This document shows, piece by piece, positions 1 through 11,090 of a stretch of DNA of 34,392 nt. This DNA is from Psychromonas sp. GTDB taxonomy: Bacteria > Pseudomonadota > Gammaproteobacteria > Enterobacterales > Psychromonadaceae. The stretch spans positions 1 through 34,392 of the forward strand of contig JAGLDN010000075.1 of NCBI GenBank assembly GCA_023145575.1, read 5' to 3'. The first letter of the stretch is position 1. Every line of letters starts with the position of its first letter. The notes under the pieces were generated by a model that was not told the origin of the DNA, searched no databases, and saw nothing but the letters and a program-made list of their open reading frames with translations. The position numbers were made by a program, and so were the translations under genes.

Positions 1-380
1 TCTGCGGTCTCTGGTTTTACTTGTTGTTTCTTCAGCACTAACCACTTTTTAGCAAGTTCTCCAAAAGTATTTTTGAGATCATCTGTACGAGCTTTAATAA
101 TATCATCTCGACTTTCCTTTGGGTCAATATCTTGTGCCAAGAGTTCTTTTGCAGCCTCTCTTTTTTTTCTAGCTTGTGCCAGTGTTACGCTAGGGTATTG
201 ACCAAGGCTAATAGTTTGATATTTTTTAGTGAAAGGTTTTAGGTATCTAAAGAGCCATGATTTAGATCCTGTTACATTAACTCTTAATTGTAAGCCTCCA
301 CCATCAGATAGTAAGTAACTTTTTTCTTTTCTCTTTGCTTGTTTGATTTCTGTGTCTGTAAGTGGAGTTACGCGAGCCAT
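1..380 (-). CDS. Tyrosine-type phage/island integrase, N-terminal part (DUF4102-like), truncated by window edge
   Basis: Reverse-strand translation from ATG at 380: MARVTPLTDTEIKQAKRKEKSYLLSDGGGLQLRVNVTGSKSWLFRYLKPFTKKYQTISLGQYPSVTLAQARKKREAAKELLAQDIDP; typical P4-type integrase N-terminus, open to the window edge. Confidence 0.9.
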   Translation of the reverse strand, partial: MARVTPLTDTEIKQAKRKEKSYLLSDGGGLQLRVNVTGSKSWLFRYLKPFTKKYQTISLGQYPSVTLAQARKKREAAKELLAQDIDPKESRDDIIKARTDDLKNTFGELAKKWLVLKKQQVKPETA

Positions 381-573
381 TTTATACCCCTTTTGAATAA
401 AAAGTACTACAGAATTTAATTGTTTATCTCTATAGTTCTTTCTATAGTACTTTAAATCGTGGATGTTGTGAAACATCCTGAGACGCCAAAATACATAAGA
501 TCACCGTAAGCCATTGATTTCACTTTACTTAATACATAAAAAAGACGTCCTGAGACGTCTTGATTTAAGTATG

Positions 574-650
574 TGGTGGCCCCTCCCCGACTTGAACGGG
601 GGACCTAACGATTATGAGTCGTGTGCTCTAACCAACTGAGCTAAGGGGCC
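574..650 (-). tRNA. tRNA with CAT anticodon, likely tRNA-Ile2 (CAU, lysidine-modified), ileX-like
   Basis: Reverse complement GGCCCCTTAGCTCAGTTGGTTAGAGCACACGACTCATAATCGTTAGGTCCCCCGTTCAAGTCGGGGAGGGGCCACCA folds as a cloverleaf with encoded CCA; strongly resembles E. coli ileX, which also lies near rpoD. Confidence 0.93.
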
Positions 651-932
651 TAATTTGCACACTAATTATATACCCATGTTATCTCAAGATGCAACACCAG
701 TAAGGTAAATTCAACACGAAGACGCTACATAAAACAGTCGTAGTGATAAATATTTTATAACATTAAATTGCCTTGCTCCTTGAGGCAAGCCTCGAAAGCC
801 AGTCATGCGTCACAACGTTCGAAAAAATCATAACGATTAATTCATGTTATACCCTGCTCTGATATACGAATTAAAGGCTATATAAAGTATCTCAAGATCA
901 CGGCAAGATAAGTCTATTAATCGAGATTAAGA

Positions 933-2810
933 TTACTCGTCTATAAAGCTGCGTAATGTTTCGCTGCGACTTGGGTGGCGTAATTTACGCAATGCTTTCG
1001 CTTCAATCTGACGGATACGTTCACGCGTCACATCAAACTGCTTTCCCACTTCTTCGAGTGTATGATCTGTATTCATATCAATACCAAACCGCATACGTAG
1101 TACTTTTGCTTCCCTTGCAGTAAGGCCTTCTAATACTTCACTTGTTGCATTTTTAAGGCTTGAACTAGTCGCATTATCAACAGGTAAAGCAATGGTTTCA
1201 TCTTTAATGAAGTCCCCTAAATGAGAGTCATCATCTTCACCAATGGGCGTTTCCATTGAAATAGGCTCTTTGGCAATTTTAAGCACCTTACGAATTTTCT
1301 TTTCTGATATGAACATGCGCTCTGCTAATTCATCTGGTTGTGCCTCTCTGCCCATTTCTTGCAAAATTTGTCGTGCGATACGGTTAAGTTTATTGATGGT
1401 TTCAATCATGTGCACAGGAATACGGATAGTACGCGCCTGATCGGCAATTGAGCGCGTTATCGCCTGACGGATCCACCATGTGGCATAGGTAGAAAATTTA
1501 TAACCGCGACGATATTCAAACTTATCTACTGCCTTCATTAAACCGATATTACCTTCCTGAATAAGATCAAGAAATTGTAAACCACGGTTTGTGTATTTTT
1601 TAGCTATCGAAATAACCAAACGTAAGTTTGCTTCAACCATTTCTTTCTTCGCACGTTTCGCTTTCTTTTGTCCAATACTCATTATACGATAAATTTCTTT
1701 GAGATCTAAGATCGTTAACATGGACTGTTTTTCTACAGCAATCAACTTGCTAATGCAGCGATTTAACTCAAGCGTCATTCCTGAAATTCGTGTTGCATAT
1801 TCTGCATCACTCGAAAGTAAAGTGTCTAACCAATCGCGATTTGTTTCATTACCTTTAAATAATTTGATAAAGATTTTTTTAGGCACACCACCTTGTTCAA
1901 CACAAATTTTAAGTGCTAGCCTCTCTTGTACGCGAACGATATCCACCGCTGAGCAAATACTCTTCACCATGGCATAAAATTGCCTAGGCGTAAGCTTGAA
2001 AATTTGAAAGAATTCAGCTTGTTGATGAATTGCCATACGCGTTGCTTTATGCGATCTCCCATTCTTCTGAATTGAATCTTCAACGATTTTATTTAATCTG
2101 CGAAGCTCGGTAAATTTGTCATAAGCTTCTATAGGACATGGCCCTTTTAGCTCTTCTTCATCTTCCTCTTCAGTATCATTAAGTTCCTTTTTAACTTGAT
2201 GATCAATCGGCAACTCCGACCCAATGTTAGTCGCGCTGACAGACTGCGTTAATTCATCATTTAGATCAACAAACCCTATGATCATATCTGTTAGTTTCAT
2301 TTCATCCGCAAGGTAACTATCCCATTTATCAAGGATGCCTATTATCGTTGCTGGATATTCAGAAACAGAATTTTGAACTATTTTAATGCCTTCTTCAATG
2401 CGTTTTGCAATCACTACTTCGCCTTCGCGTGTCAATAACTGTACAGCCCCCATTTCACGCATATACATCCGAACAGGATCAGTTGTTCGACCCGTTTCAG
2501 ATGCAACAGTTGCCATCACTTGAGTAGCCGCCTCAACAGCATCTTCATCTGCGGTATCATTGCTATCTTCACCCAAGATCATTTCGTCAGCATCTGGCGC
2601 TGTTTCAAAAACTTTAATCCCCATATCACCCATCATTTGAATAATATCTTCAATTTGATCTTCTTGAAAAACATCTTGTGGAAGGTAATCGTTAACTTCT
2701 GCTTGGGTTAAGAACCCTTTTTCTTTAGCTTTGAGGATAAGTTCTTTTAGTTGAAATTGAGCTGCTTGAGTTGTTTGAGTTGTTTGATCTGTTTGAGCTG
2801 TTTGAGTCAT
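933..2810 (-). CDS. rpoD: RNA polymerase primary sigma factor RpoD (sigma-70)
   Basis: 625 aa with sigma-70 regions: [91 protein letters not shown]. Confidence 0.99.
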   Translation of the reverse strand: MTQTAQTDQTTQTTQAAQFQLKELILKAKEKGFLTQAEVNDYLPQDVFQEDQIEDIIQMMGDMGIKVFETAPDADEMILGEDSNDTADEDAVEAATQVMATVASETGRTTDPVRMYMREMGAVQLLTREGEVVIAKRIEEGIKIVQNSVSEYPATIIGILDKWDSYLADEMKLTDMIIGFVDLNDELTQSVSATNIGSELPIDHQVKKELNDTEEEDEEELKGPCPIEAYDKFTELRRLNKIVEDSIQKNGRSHKATRMAIHQQAEFFQIFKLTPRQFYAMVKSICSAVDIVRVQERLALKICVEQGGVPKKIFIKLFKGNETNRDWLDTLLSSDAEYATRISGMTLELNRCISKLIAVEKQSMLTILDLKEIYRIMSIGQKKAKRAKKEMVEANLRLVISIAKKYTNRGLQFLDLIQEGNIGLMKAVDKFEYRRGYKFSTYATWWIRQAITRSIADQARTIRIPVHMIETINKLNRIARQILQEMGREAQPDELAERMFISEKKIRKVLKIAKEPISMETPIGEDDDSHLGDFIKDETIALPVDNATSSSLKNATSEVLEGLTAREAKVLRMRFGIDMNTDHTLEEVGKQFDVTRERIRQIEAKALRKLRHPSRSETLRSFIDE

Positions 2811-3226
2811 AAGATACCGTCCAAAATAGATAAAAAACAGGTAGCATATTATACACTTATTTCACTTGCCTTTCAAGTCAAGTGTTTTTTTATCGACAAT
2901 TTTGTAAGAAATTAACTTGTTTTTTGTTAGAGAATAATTTTAATTTAATAGAACTTCAATTCATATAACATAGAGATCTAATGAACTGTTATAGCTTGGA
3001 TGTTGGGTTAATGCACAACACCACTACGCTAAATTAAATAACAATAGTCAACTATTAATGCTTGTCATTTTGATTGAATATCAATAAAACGTACCTAACT
3101 AGTATGGTAGTGAATGGTTGACTAATTAGTGCCTTGATGGTCGTGCCGCACAAAGTTGTCTTTTCTTTATAACTGATGTTACGCAATAAACTAAAATTTA
3201 ATATCAAAAACTGATAAAGTGTAGCT

Positions 3227-3556
3227 GTGAATAAAAATAAACAAATATTTGAACTGTATATTGATCACCATGTAACATCATTGAGCTACACATCTGCAAC
3301 TGGGTTATCTAATCTTCTCGATGGAGAAAATAGTCACAATCAAAATATTCGTTTTTATTTAATAGGCAGTTTAGCTCGGCCGATTTATGGAAAATGTAAA
3401 AAAAGAAGTGCGTGAAATTGAATCTTATGATCTCGTTTTAATTTTTGATGACACTGTTCAAGCCACACCATTCTAGGATGAAAATGAACTTAGTTAGCTG
3501 GCATTTTGATCATAGCGTTGGTCGTTCCGTTAAAGGTATTAACTTGCTTTATTGCA
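3227..3556 (+). pseudogene. Decayed DDE-type transposase, N-terminal part
   Basis: MNKNKQIFELYIDHHVTSLSYTSATGLSNLLDGENSHNQNIRF..., then frameshifted KKEVREIESYDLVLIFDDTVQATPF*DENEL...SWHFDHSVGRSVKGINLLYC; resembles transposases with LIFDDTIQEK...WHFDH..GRSVKGINLL motif; stop and frameshifts. Confidence 0.6.
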
Positions 3557-3843
3557 TTTATACCCATCACACCTGAAGATAATCGTTCCAGGACACCTGA
3601 GTGATCCATGTTCAAGACACAATGCCCCCTTCAGTAGTATAAAAAAAACTTTAACCCTGTATTGTTATTCACTTTTTGAGTATTGCAACGCAAAATATGA
3701 TTTACTCAGCTTCCCTCAAATGGCAAATTTTAAAGGTGTTATTGATTTTGGCAAGGGAATAACCATTATATTCAATCAATTCCTTGCCTCTAAGCCTTTA
3801 AATTCGCGGTGAAAATTGCATCTTCAGGTGTGATGAGTATAAA
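3557..3843. mobile_element. MITE-like element with terminal inverted repeats
   Basis: Left end TTTATACCCATCACACCTGAAGATaa (3557-); right end ttGCATCTTCAGGTGTGATGAGTATAAA (3816-3843) is its near-perfect reverse complement; about 287 bp; sits at the end of the transposase remnant. Confidence 0.7.
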
Positions 3844-3854
3844 TCAACAGACTT

Positions 3855-4005
3855 TAAATAGATCTGTGATGACTCAGTTAGGCATGACTTAATTCAGCTT
3901 AATGGCAAGCCAGAAAAGATGCTATTATTTATAACACCATTTGAGATCATTGAAAAAACATATGCTAGCACTAGCGGCGTAACGATTATGCACTTGAGGG
4001 TTGAA
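3855..4005 (+). pseudogene. IS30-family transposase C-terminal remnant
   Basis: Multi-frame reading ...DLIQLNGKPEKMLLFITPFEIIEKTYASTSGVTIMHLRVESS resembles the IS30 C-terminus (LN.RPRK.LGF.TP.E......VAL...IR); similar remnant near 33720-33890. Confidence 0.5.
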
Positions 4006-4234
4006 TCTTCCATTCTAATGCGAGGTGATTAACTCAATTAATCATCGAGAGTTGAATTTTATGCCTCGTATTTCGACACTATTTACCAATGTGACTTTTC
4101 ATCTTGAGGTGACTGGGATAAAATGCTTGCAATAAGTTATGTGGCTACAGAGATTAAGCAATTTTTCTCTCTCGAAAAAACAACGAAATACTACACCTTT
4201 TACCGAATGCTAGCGTGGTTATGTGCTGTAATTG

Positions 4235-7200
4235 CTATAATTTTGTATGCCGACAGGTTAGATTAAAGTCGTCTAAAATAACATAAAGAGCCGGCAGTAC
4301 AAAAATGATTAAACTGGTTGCTGCGAGCAAACCAAACATAATCGCAATAACCATTGGAATGAGAATTTGTGCTTGTAAGCTTTGCTCTAATAACAATGGA
4401 AGCAAACCTACCATTGTGGTTGCACTAGTAATAAAAATAGCACGTAAACGCTGTTGTGTCGCAAAAATTGCCGCCCGTTTGATATCACCAAACTCTGCTA
4501 AATCTTTTTTAATAAATTGCACCAATAAAATAGAATCATTTACCACGATCCCCGCTAAAGAAATAAAACCAAGGATGGAAGGCATCGTCAAATTATAACC
4601 TAATAAAAGATGTGACCAAATGACCCCCATTAATGCAAGAGGTATGGCGATAATAATAATAATAGGTTCGATATAACTTCTAAATTGATAGCTTAATATT
4701 GCAAAAATAGCAAACAGACCAATTGAAAATGTTGCGATCATTGATCTCCCCGTTTCGTCAGAAGATTGAGCCTCACCTTTTAAGTGAACAATTAACCCAG
4801 GGTATCGAGCTTGTAGATGCGGTATAAACTCAGCCTTTATTTTTCTCATCACCTCCGCTGTATTATTTACTTTTGCATTAATATCGCCATGTAATGTTAA
4901 CGTGCGTAGCGTATTCACACGAGATATTTTATTAACACCGCGCTGATAGGTAAACGAGACAAGATTAGACAGTGGAATTGACCTTCCATCGGCAAGTATA
5001 ATTGGAAAATCATGGAGTGTTTCAAGCGCACCATGCACCTTAGGATCTAAACGCACATCGAGCTCTACACTGTCATGATTAATGTATAAATCATTAATTT
5101 TAATGCCCAAATATGCACTGCGTAATTGATTAGCGACTCGGTGACCTGTCACGCCATAATGTTCAGCGCCTGGCAACAACGTCATCTGAATTTCAGGTTT
5201 ACCATCACGTAGATCTGACAGTAAATTATGCATACCTGCAAATTTATTAAGGTAATTGGTCAGATCATGGCCTGCTGATTTTAAAACTTGCAAATTCGGG
5301 TGGCTAAGTTCTATTTCGACATTTCTCCCTGCAGGGCCTCTTGACGGGACACGCACCATAAATGAGCTTACACCGGTTAATTTTCCTATTTGTAACATTA
5401 ACCTAGTTTTAAAATCTTCCAATCGAGTTGTTCGTATTTCCGTATCTAAGAGGTCAATATAAATAGTAGCGGCATTTTGACCACGTTCATTTGCATCAAT
5501 ATTGAGACCATATTGGAGAATTTTGTTTTTGATAAGCGCTTGATGATTAGGTTGATCTTTTTCATAAAAATTATTCACTGTTTGAATATCTTTTTCGATT
5601 TTTTTGACTACTTTTTGTGTTTCTAAAAAAGGGGTTCCAGGGGGCATCAATAATGTAATTTGCAGTTGATTACCTTCTAATTCAGGAAATGGAGAAAATT
5701 TAAGGATACCGCTTATTGGCATTGCAATAGAAAGTATAAATAAAAAAACAATGCCACCCGTGAAAAGGTAGCGATGATCAATTATTTTAGAAACAACTAT
5801 CGGAAGATACTGGGCACGAGCTTTTTCAAAAAACTGATTAAAAAGAACTTTTAATGCTATTGGCTTGATGCCTGTTGAACTATTTTGATTGGCGCGATAT
5901 AGGTGGTGAGGTAAAATAAGAAAGGCTTCAATGAGTGATATCACAAGGGTGATAACTAAAACAATAGGGACGACTTTTAATACCCTTCCCATGTCTCCTT
6001 GCAAAAATGCAAGTGATCCAAAGATGGCAATCGTGGTTAAAAAAGAAGAAAATATACCTGCTTTTACATTATTGATCCCATCAACAATGGCTTGAATTTT
6101 ATCTTTTTGTTTTTCGAGTTGCGTAGCAATACTTTCAGAAAGTACGATAGCATCATCCATCAACAACCCAATCGCAATCAACAAACCAACAGAACTAAGC
6201 ATATTTAATGATAGTCCAAATTTTGTCATGACAAAGAGTGAAGCAAGAAACGAAACGGGTAAGCCCATTGAAACCCAAAAGGCATAGCGCCATGGAAAAA
6301 ATAACCACATCACCAAAAACACTAAAAAAATACCTTGAATGCCATTTGATGCAAGCATATTAATACGATCTCTTGCAAGTGATGCCATGTCTCGTGTAAT
6401 GCTTAAATGAACTGAAGAAGGACTGGCATGTTGCTCTTTCTCTACAAAGTCTTTGAGTCGATCATAGACTTTAATCGCATCTGCATTATCTTTCTTTTTA
6501 ATTTCAAGTAGCGCGCCAGATTGTCCATTTATTTCAATACGATCGTCAGGTAGCTCAAAACTTCGCTCAATCTTAGCAATATCACCTAAATAAACGACTC
6601 CTCCTTGTTTATTAGTCGCAATAACGATTTTTGCAAGCTCGCGCGGTGTTTCTTTTTGATCATCGAATCGTAAAAGCAAGGTACGCTCAGCAGTATAAAT
6701 TTTTCCATTCGGCATCGTAATATTTTGCTCACCAACACGTTTGGCAATATCAGACACAGTGAGATTCAGTGCTCGTAATTTATGTAAATTCAACAAAACT
6801 CGTAATTGCGGCGTTGAAAAGCCTGAAATGTCAATCATAGCAACGCCTCTGATCCTTTTCATGCGGCGCTTTAAGTGTTCAACATATTCTTTAAGTTCAA
6901 CTTGCCCCATATTTGATGCAACACCGATAGAAACAACCCGATCATAAACATTGAGTTGTTTAATAATGATTTTTTCAGCCTCATCAGGTAGATCGTCTAT
7001 GCCATCAACTGCGGTGCGAATATCATTAATAAAACGCCCTACTTCACCTGTTTTGAGGTTCATTTCAACAACAGTTGTTGCCATACCTTCAGTTGCTTGA
7101 CAGGTAAGCTCTGTTAAATGATTGATCCCATCAAGCGCATCTTCAATGGGTAAACAAATTGCTTGTTCTACATCTTTAGGATTTGCGCCAGGATAAGGAA

Positions 7201-7339
7201 TTTGCACTTCAACTTTAACACGTTTAAAACTAGGGAATGTTTCGCGTTTCATTTCGGGTATTGCCAAAATACCAAGGATCATCAAAAATATCATTAACAA
7301 ATTGGCAACGGTAGGGTGAACTGTAAAAAAACGTAACAT
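4235..7339 (-). CDS. RND-family efflux transporter permease (AcrB-like)
   Basis: 1034 aa; MLRFFTVHPTVANLLMIFLMILGILAIPEMKRETFPSF..V.V.IPYPGANPKDVEQAICLPIEDAL; GLLMDDAIVLSESI; AGIVVNDSILLVQF; multiple TM segments. Confidence 0.96.
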   Translation of the reverse strand: MLRFFTVHPTVANLLMIFLMILGILAIPEMKRETFPSFKRVKVEVQIPYPGANPKDVEQAICLPIEDALDGINHLTELTCQATEGMATTVVEMNLKTGEVGRFINDIRTAVDGIDDLPDEAEKIIIKQLNVYDRVVSIGVASNMGQVELKEYVEHLKRRMKRIRGVAMIDISGFSTPQLRVLLNLHKLRALNLTVSDIAKRVGEQNITMPNGKIYTAERTLLLRFDDQKETPRELAKIVIATNKQGGVVYLGDIAKIERSFELPDDRIEINGQSGALLEIKKKDNADAIKVYDRLKDFVEKEQHASPSSVHLSITRDMASLARDRINMLASNGIQGIFLVFLVMWLFFPWRYAFWVSMGLPVSFLASLFVMTKFGLSLNMLSSVGLLIAIGLLMDDAIVLSESIATQLEKQKDKIQAIVDGINNVKAGIFSSFLTTIAIFGSLAFLQGDMGRVLKVVPIVLVITLVISLIEAFLILPHHLYRANQNSSTGIKPIALKVLFNQFFEKARAQYLPIVVSKIIDHRYLFTGGIVFLFILSIAMPISGILKFSPFPELEGNQLQITLLMPPGTPFLETQKVVKKIEKDIQTVNNFYEKDQPNHQALIKNKILQYGLNIDANERGQNAATIYIDLLDTEIRTTRLEDFKTRLMLQIGKLTGVSSFMVRVPSRGPAGRNVEIELSHPNLQVLKSAGHDLTNYLNKFAGMHNLLSDLRDGKPEIQMTLLPGAEHYGVTGHRVANQLRSAYLGIKINDLYINHDSVELDVRLDPKVHGALETLHDFPIILADGRSIPLSNLVSFTYQRGVNKISRVNTLRTLTLHGDINAKVNNTAEVMRKIKAEFIPHLQARYPGLIVHLKGEAQSSDETGRSMIATFSIGLFAIFAILSYQFRSYIEPIIIIIAIPLALMGVIWSHLLLGYNLTMPSILGFISLAGIVVNDSILLVQFIKKDLAEFGDIKRAAIFATQQRLRAIFITSATTMVGLLPLLLEQSLQAQILIPMVIAIMFGLLAATSLIIFVLPALYVILDDFNLTCRHTKL

Positions 7340-7340
7340 A

Positions 7341-8687
7341 TTACTCTCCCCGTATGCGCTGCATTTTTAAATTTTTCATCACCTTTACTTTTATGCCTGT
7401 TGTTGCAGGCAAAATATCGGTAGTAATAATAACATCACCTACGTCGACCCCTTTTCGCCCGATAACAACCCACGCGCCACGAGTAAATAAAACATCGACA
7501 GCTTGAATCTTTAGGCGATTGTTTTTATCAACAAGATAGAGCCTATCACCGTGTAATGCTTTTTTGGGTATAACAAAGTGCTCCTTAGCAACGCCTTGAA
7601 TCATCACTTCAACAAACATGCCGCTCGTTAAAGGAAGTTGTTTATTTTTGAGTTGAATATTAGATTTTAAATCAACGGGTATTTCAACCAAAACACCAAT
7701 GGTGCCAACATTCAAATCAACTTGTCCTGAAATTCCCGCGAGCCAGCCTTCCCATGAGGCATTTCTTAAGGCACTATGAAATTCAACGTGAACAGGTAAA
7801 TTTAATCTTGCAAAGTTAGGATATTTATCAACGGATAAAAATGCCGATTTTGAAAATGTAGCTGATAGACGTTGTAGCTGATAAATTGGAACCTTCGCTT
7901 CAACTTCCATCAAACTATGATCTTGCGCTGTTAATAATGTTTGACCAATAGCACAATATTCACCATCTTCAACATTAATTTGTTCAATTCTCCCATCAAA
8001 CGGCATGTTAATTTTTGTGTGGGTTAAATTGAGCTCCGCTTGCTGAATTTGGCTTTCTGCCTGTGAGTTTGATGCTTTAATCGCATTTAATCGCGCGGGG
8101 ATTTGTTGTAACTGTGCATGAAGATCCTTCACTTTCAGAGATTGGATTGTGAAGATCCGTTGCTGTTTTTCAAGGTGGGATTTTGAAATTGTACCCGATT
8201 TACTTAGAGAATTTTGGCGTCGATATTCCCTTTTTTCAAGCGATAAATTACTTTTTTCAAGTTTTAAGGCAAGCGTTAATTTTTCTTTTTCAATGGAGAG
8301 CTTATCAAACTCGGTCTGTATTTCCGCTTTATGAGCAATAGCGGTTGCAAGCGCTAAATCATAGGGCGTAGGGTCTATTTTAAGTAAAAGAGTATCTTTT
8401 TTAATAAACGCTCCTCTCGAGAGTTTATCGTATTTGTAAACAATAGAGCCTTTGATTTGTGAAAGTCCTTGCCACTGAACTTTCGCTTTTGCAACACCAA
8501 AACCTTGAATTAAAGGCGCAATGGATCTTAGCTTTATTTTTGTTGTATAAACCCGATGCTCAAGCTCAATATTTTTTGAAGAGCCCTCCGTTTTCATTAA
8601 TTGTTTCAAGCCCAAAGTGACTAATACCCCTAAAACAATCGCCAGTAAAATCCATTTTAGTTTTCGCATTCGCATTTTAAGCACCAT
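7341..8687 (-). CDS. RND efflux periplasmic adaptor / HlyD-family membrane fusion protein
   Basis: 448 aa; N-terminal TM, coiled coil, NLTHTKINMPFDGRIEQINVEDGEYCAIGQTL lipoyl half motif; one nt upstream of the permease in the same orientation. Confidence 0.93.
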   Translation of the reverse strand: MVLKMRMRKLKWILLAIVLGVLVTLGLKQLMKTEGSSKNIELEHRVYTTKIKLRSIAPLIQGFGVAKAKVQWQGLSQIKGSIVYKYDKLSRGAFIKKDTLLLKIDPTPYDLALATAIAHKAEIQTEFDKLSIEKEKLTLALKLEKSNLSLEKREYRRQNSLSKSGTISKSHLEKQQRIFTIQSLKVKDLHAQLQQIPARLNAIKASNSQAESQIQQAELNLTHTKINMPFDGRIEQINVEDGEYCAIGQTLLTAQDHSLMEVEAKVPIYQLQRLSATFSKSAFLSVDKYPNFARLNLPVHVEFHSALRNASWEGWLAGISGQVDLNVGTIGVLVEIPVDLKSNIQLKNKQLPLTSGMFVEVMIQGVAKEHFVIPKKALHGDRLYLVDKNNRLKIQAVDVLFTRGAWVVIGRKGVDVGDVIITTDILPATTGIKVKVMKNLKMQRIRGE

Positions 8688-8895
8688 TAAAATAAGTGCT
8701 TTAGTATAACCGTAATTATCGACAGAAATTGTGCGAGGTGGTTGTTTTTTGCATAAAAAAGATATTTCACATAAAAGAAATTGGAAGTTATTGACCTAGC
8801 GTTTTAAGGCTACATAGGCATGTACCCATATAGCGTAATAAAACAGTGTCAGACATTAAACAGGAGGTCAAACAAGGCACAACATGAGTTAATAA

Positions 8896-10041
8896 TTACT
8901 CTTCTTTAATTATGTAATGGTGTACAAGTGCAATGAAGAATGAAAGCATGCCAGCAAGCAGTGTTGCTAAAACGACAATTAAAGCACGTTTTGGTGACGT
9001 GCGGTGCAGAGGTTGAGTTACCTCTTGTTGGAAACGAAATGGCATAAAGTTTCTATCTTCTTTATTAATTGTCAACGCATTTAATGCATCAAGTTTAATT
9101 TTAGTTAAAGCAATTTTTGGGTTAAATACACTAGGATCAGAAATTGATTTTAACACTTTGATTTGTGCTTTTAATGCTTTTGAGCCCATATAAATCGGAA
9201 GCAGGGCGTTGTTATCACCAGAATTTTTTTGATAATTTATCACTCCGCCGAGTAACGATATTTTATACGCATAGTCTGTTTTTATAATTTTGGATGCTAA
9301 ATTTAGTTTTGCTGTTTTTATTGCGATATCAAGAGTGCCTGTTAAATCTTTTATTTTGCCGTCCATTAACACAATCAATATCTCATATTGTTTGTTGCGT
9401 ATTTTTTGGCAAATAAATTTAATATAGGCGTTAAGTAATGCTGCAGATAAGCCTGGTGAGTTACTTTGAAGTGAAAGTGAAACAGTCAGATCTTTTTTAT
9501 TGGGGATTGCTTTGATATTTGCTGCCCAGCTATTTAATATATTTTGATAATTATTGGTTTGTACTTTATTTTTAGCAGTTAATTCCTTATCTGCCCTTTG
9601 AATTTGTTTTACTTTTAAGTCTCTCAAAAATATAGGGTTTTGTTGTAAAAAAATCTTTTTATTATCTAGTGAATTAAAGGCGAGGACAAAAGAAGCCAAT
9701 AACTGTTGTGGATCAACTAAAGCATCGAAACGATCTGTTTTTGCATCAAAATCATCTAATATTCCGCTGACTTTTGAAATCGATAGATATAAATCAGTTG
9801 TACTATTATTGTCTGGCTTAATGATTGTAGCTTTTGCATCCCACTTTTGCGGTGCGTGTAAAGCATAAAAAACAGAGCCTATAATGGCAATGGCACACAT
9901 TATAACAGTGAGCCATTTGTAAGCCCATAGTACTTTGATCAGTTCTCGAAGATCGATTTCATCGTCTTGAAAACCTTGTTGATAAGGATCCATGCGTTTA
10001 TCATCAATTTTAGGTGTGTTTTTTGGAGAGGTTGGTTGCAT
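8896..10041 (-). CDS. Wzz/polysaccharide chain-length determinant-like protein
   Basis: ORF track begins at 10107 overlapping tsaD; ATG at 10041 with AAGGAAACCTAATG is a better start. N-terminal (DEIDLRELIKVLWAYKWLTVIMCAIAIIGSVFYAL..P..W.A.A.I) and C-terminal TM segments typical of Wzz. Confidence 0.85.
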   Translation of the reverse strand: MQPTSPKNTPKIDDKRMDPYQQGFQDDEIDLRELIKVLWAYKWLTVIMCAIAIIGSVFYALHAPQKWDAKATIIKPDNNSTTDLYLSISKVSGILDDFDAKTDRFDALVDPQQLLASFVLAFNSLDNKKIFLQQNPIFLRDLKVKQIQRADKELTAKNKVQTNNYQNILNSWAANIKAIPNKKDLTVSLSLQSNSPGLSAALLNAYIKFICQKIRNKQYEILIVLMDGKIKDLTGTLDIAIKTAKLNLASKIIKTDYAYKISLLGGVINYQKNSGDNNALLPIYMGSKALKAQIKVLKSISDPSVFNPKIALTKIKLDALNALTINKEDRNFMPFRFQQEVTQPLHRTSPKRALIVVLATLLAGMLSFFIALVHHYIIKEE

Positions 10042-10055
10042 TAGGTTTCCTTCAT

Positions 10056-11090
10056 TTATGGGCAGATAACGCGATTGGTAATACTTGCTAATGTATCTAA
10101 AGGCCATCTTGGTCTTGCCTTGATGGCTAACGGTTCAAAATGGCCAGCTTTAAATCTTTGCATGCCCGCGTATGCTATCATAGCGCCGTTGTCGGTACAA
10201 AACTCATTGCGTGGATAAAATGCCTTGCCGCCGCTTTTTTTCATCAACTTCGCGAGCTGATCACGCAATGATTTATTGGCACTTACACCACCTGCAACAA
10301 CAAGGGTTTTTAAACCCGTTTGTTTTAAGGCGCGTTTGCACTTTATAGCAATCGTATCAATCACTGCATCTTGAAAAGCGCGTGCAATGTCCGCTTGAGT
10401 TTGTTGATCATTACCTTCTCTGGCAATGGTTACTGCCGCTGCTGTTTTTAAGCCGCTAAAACTAAAGTCTAAGCCTGGCTTGTTGGTCATTGGACGTGGA
10501 AAAATAAAGCGCTCTGCACTTCCTTTCTCTGCTAATTTTGCAAGGCGAGGCCCCCCTGGATATTCAAGACCTAATAATTTAGCTGTTTTATCAAAAGCTT
10601 CACCTGCCGCGTCATCAATACTTTCACCGAGCAAGGTGTACTCACCAATATTCTCAACTCGTACCATAAGAGTATGCCCACCTGAAACAAGTAATGCTAA
10701 AAAGGGAAATTCAGGTTTTTCATTCTCAAGCATTGGGGCTAGCAGGTGACCTTCCATGTGATGGACAGCAATTGCGGGTTTCCCCCACGCAAAAGCAAGG
10801 CTTCTACCAATGCACGCGCCAACCAAAAGCGCGCCAACAAGGCCAGGTCCAGCAGTAAATGCGATTGCATCTATATCGTTTTTAGAGGAGTTCGCTGATG
10901 CTAATGCTGCTTTAACTAAATGAATAGTTTTACGAACATGATCACGCGAAGCAAGCTCCGGCACAACGCCGCCGTAATCAGCATGAAGCGCAACTTGACT
11001 GTATAATTGATGAGACAACAAGCCACACTTATCATCATAAATGGCAATGCCCGTTTCATCACATGACGTTTCAATGCCTAAAATTCGCAT
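10056..11090 (-). CDS. tsaD: tRNA N6-adenosine threonylcarbamoyltransferase TsaD
   Basis: [56 protein letters not shown]. Confidence 0.99.
   Translation of the reverse strand: MRILGIETSCDETGIAIYDDKCGLLSHQLYSQVALHADYGGVVPELASRDHVRKTIHLVKAALASANSSKNDIDAIAFTAGPGLVGALLVGACIGRSLAFAWGKPAIAVHHMEGHLLAPMLENEKPEFPFLALLVSGGHTLMVRVENIGEYTLLGESIDDAAGEAFDKTAKLLGLEYPGGPRLAKLAEKGSAERFIFPRPMTNKPGLDFSFSGLKTAAAVTIAREGNDQQTQADIARAFQDAVIDTIAIKCKRALKQTGLKTLVVAGGVSANKSLRDQLAKLMKKSGGKAFYPRNEFCTDNGAMIAYAGMQRFKAGHFEPLAIKARPRWPLDTLASITNRVICP

Noticed and set aside
1243-2711. Plus-strand ORFs antisense to rpoD (1243..1440, 1699..1977, 2520..2711)
   Set aside because: Shadow ORFs opposite an unambiguous rpoD; no recognisable domains.
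3552-3812. 86-aa ORF
   Set aside because: Contained almost entirely in the TIR-bounded MITE; not protein-like.
4305-6947. Plus-strand ORFs antisense to the RND permease
   Set aside because: Shadow ORFs of a well-supported CDS.
10426-10749. 107-aa ORF antisense to tsaD
   Set aside because: Entirely opposite conserved tsaD; no family signal.
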